Below the pieces are notes generated by a model. The model did no database searches. It was not told the DNA's origin and worked only from the letters and a program-made list of their open reading frames with translations. A stretch of DNA of 6,760 bases from Deltaproteobacteria bacterium (lineage in GTDB: Bacteria > Desulfobacterota > Syntrophia > Syntrophales > UBA2210): contig JAFGQD010000013.1 in NCBI GenBank assembly GCA_016935875.1, positions 1-6,760 of the forward strand, in the 5' to 3' direction. Shown one piece after another: positions 5,472 to 6,760 of this stretch. Position 1 is the first letter of the stretch; the number at the start of each line of letters is the position of its first letter. The translations under genes and the position numbers were made by a program.

Positions 5472-6760
5472 CTACATGGCGGACGCCAGAGTTTTTATGC
5501 CACCCGGGACATCCGCGCCAAGGTGAAATCGTATCACACGGCGCCCCGCAGCCAGCAGGGCATTCCGGTCGCCCATGGCCTGTGCCCTTTTAAGCACGGA
5601 AAAGGAAACGGAAGATGTTCCTGATCCCATCTGATCAGGAATGGGCAGATCCCGCTCATCATCGGCGGTAAGCTGGATAAACAGGCCCCTGCCCGCATCT
5701 CCCTTGTGCAGCTGACCGGTTGAGTGCAGATAGCGGGGGCCATAACCAACGGTCGTGGCAAACCCGTATTTGTCACGAATGCTCGTTCTCAATTCACCCA
5801 GAGTATGGTCCGTCTTATCCGTAGGCTCCACATACGCCTGAATGGCGACATATCCTCCCGGCTCTGCCTGTCCGAGAAAGGTCTTCAGCATACTTTCCAT
5901 GCTTTTCGATAGGGGCGTACCGTACACAGATATTCCGTCACAGGTTAACACCGGAGTTTCATCGGGAAGTCGGCCATCTTTCGCATAGTCCCCCAGCATT
6001 TTTCGCGTCAGGATTTTACTCGACTCAACATCGGGCTGGTCAAACGGGTTGATTTTGAGAAACCAACAGGCAATCGCCGTCGCCATCTCCCAGAGAAAAA
6101 ACTGCCCCCCGAGATCGTAGAGATCATCTATACACATTTTCACAACGGGGTTCCCCGCATCCTCCAGGGCAGATACCGCGTTGTCGTGCGAATCGTCCCC
6201 CGCCATCTTCAGATAAACAAAAACCCTGTCATCACCATACACTCCGGGCTGTTCTATAGCCTCGCCTACTACAGGCAGAATGCCCTTCCCCTCTTTACCG
6301 GTGCTCTCAGCTATCAACTGCTCCACCCAGTTACCAAAAGAGGCTATACCGGGCGATGTGATAATGGTCAGTTTATCTCTGCCCGCGCGGGCCAGCGTTC
6401 CGATGGTTACGCCCAGAATGCCCCCCGGATTACCCCTTTCCATCGACAGATCGTTTTCCCTGCACAGTTTCTCCATCACCAGCGAAGAGTGAAGAATGCG
6501 CCTGATATCCACTCCCATCAAGGCGGCGGGAAGCAATCCGAAATATGAAAGCGCGGAAAAACGGCCGCCGATATCGGGGGCATTTAGATATGTATCCTTA
6601 AACGAGTAACGATCGGCCAGTTCGGCAAGCATTGAACCGGAGTCCGTAATGGCAATGAAATGATCTCCGGCCGCCTCTGAAGGTAATCGATCAGACATCC
6701 GGTTGTAGAAATACTTGAGAAATGAGATGGTCTCTGTGGTAGTACCGGACTTGCTGGCGA
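5472..6760 (-). CDS. pgi: Glucose-6-phosphate isomerase, Tal-Pgi family (5' end cut by window edge)
   Basis: It interconverts glucose 6-phosphate and fructose 6-phosphate in the cytoplasm. The visible part (about 428 codons) starts at the right edge with ASKSGTTTET, the sugar-phosphate-binding loop of SIS domains, so the ATG at 6698 is internal and the gene continues beyond the window. Further signatures are DIGGRFSAL (6575-6549, PGI signature 1), QLIAESTGKEGKG (around 6320-6282) with the Glu equivalent to the catalytic base, NPFDQPDVESSK (6050-6015, PGI signature 2 with the catalytic Lys), and RYLHSTGQLHKGD near 5735-5697. The FDQPDVExxK form and the HSTGQLHKG and QLTADD segments are typical of the family in which PGI is often fused behind transaldolase, in proteins near 950 aa. 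Whether a transaldolase part exists here cannot be seen; at least about 100 N-terminal PGI residues are missing. It lies 239 nt upstream of the reactivation gene on the same strand, probably a separate transcription unit. Confidence 0.93.
   Translation of the reverse strand, partial: ASKSGTTTETISFLKYFYNRMSDRLPSEAAGDHFIAITDSGSMLAELADRYSFKDTYLNAPDIGGRFSALSYFGLLPAALMGVDIRRILHSSLVMEKLCRENDLSMERGNPGGILGVTIGTLARAGRDKLTIITSPGIASFGNWVEQLIAESTGKEGKGILPVVGEAIEQPGVYGDDRVFVYLKMAGDDSHDNAVSALEDAGNPVVKMCIDDLYDLGGQFFLWEMATAIACWFLKINPFDQPDVESSKILTRKMLGDYAKDGRLPDETPVLTCDGISVYGTPLSKSMESMLKTFLGQAEPGGYVAIQAYVEPTDKTDHTLGELRTSIRDKYGFATTVGYGPRYLHSTGQLHKGDAGRGLFIQLTADDERDLPIPDQMGSGTSSVSFSVLKRAQAMGDRNALLAAGRRVIRFHLGADVPGGIKTLASAM

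Noticed and set aside
5477..5496. Plus-strand TGGC/GCCA hairpin followed by five T, resembling an intrinsic terminator
   Set aside because: The stem is only 4 bp, it lies within the isomerase coding end, and no plus-strand gene reads into it.
6696..6698. ATG as the start of the isomerase
   Set aside because: Twenty codons upstream in the same frame encode the SKSGTTTET phosphate-binding loop, so the ATG is internal.

Overview
The window holds five protein genes in two converging blocks and no RNA genes, mobile elements or CRISPR arrays that I can recognise. Base composition is slightly GC-rich by eye and even across the genes. Protein style, the two-gene form of cobalamin-dependent methionine synthase and the Tal-Pgi type glucose-6-phosphate isomerase fit an anaerobic or deltaproteobacterial-type (Desulfobacterota-like) bacterium. 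That placement is inference; no marker gene here fixes the taxon.

Left block, plus strand (1-2016): two inner-membrane permeases of the LivH-like fold, of the type paired with BMP-family (PnrA/BmpA) lipoproteins and used for nucleosides in characterised members. The first runs off the left edge and overlaps the second by 8 nt, so they form one operon. The ATPase and binding protein, if present, lie to the left of the window.

Middle (2017-2207): a 191-nt convergent gap. A strong stem-loop sits over the stop codon of the second permease, another over the stop codon of metH, and a further long-range inverted repeat lies between them. None has a classical U-tract directly after the stem.

Right block, minus strand (6760 to 2208, in transcription order): the 3' part of a glucose-6-phosphate isomerase gene cut by the right edge, a 239-nt gap with a possible promoter, a 205-aa stand-alone MetH reactivation-domain protein, and 16 nt later a 796-aa core methionine synthase. 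The core enzyme carries homocysteine, methyl-tetrahydrofolate, cap and cobalamin modules but lacks the C-terminal AdoMet-binding reactivation domain; the small upstream gene supplies that missing part. Together they make a split MetH, an arrangement known from Thermotoga maritima. I see no clearly new system. The most interesting points are the split enzyme and the paired stop-codon hairpins with the structured gap between them.
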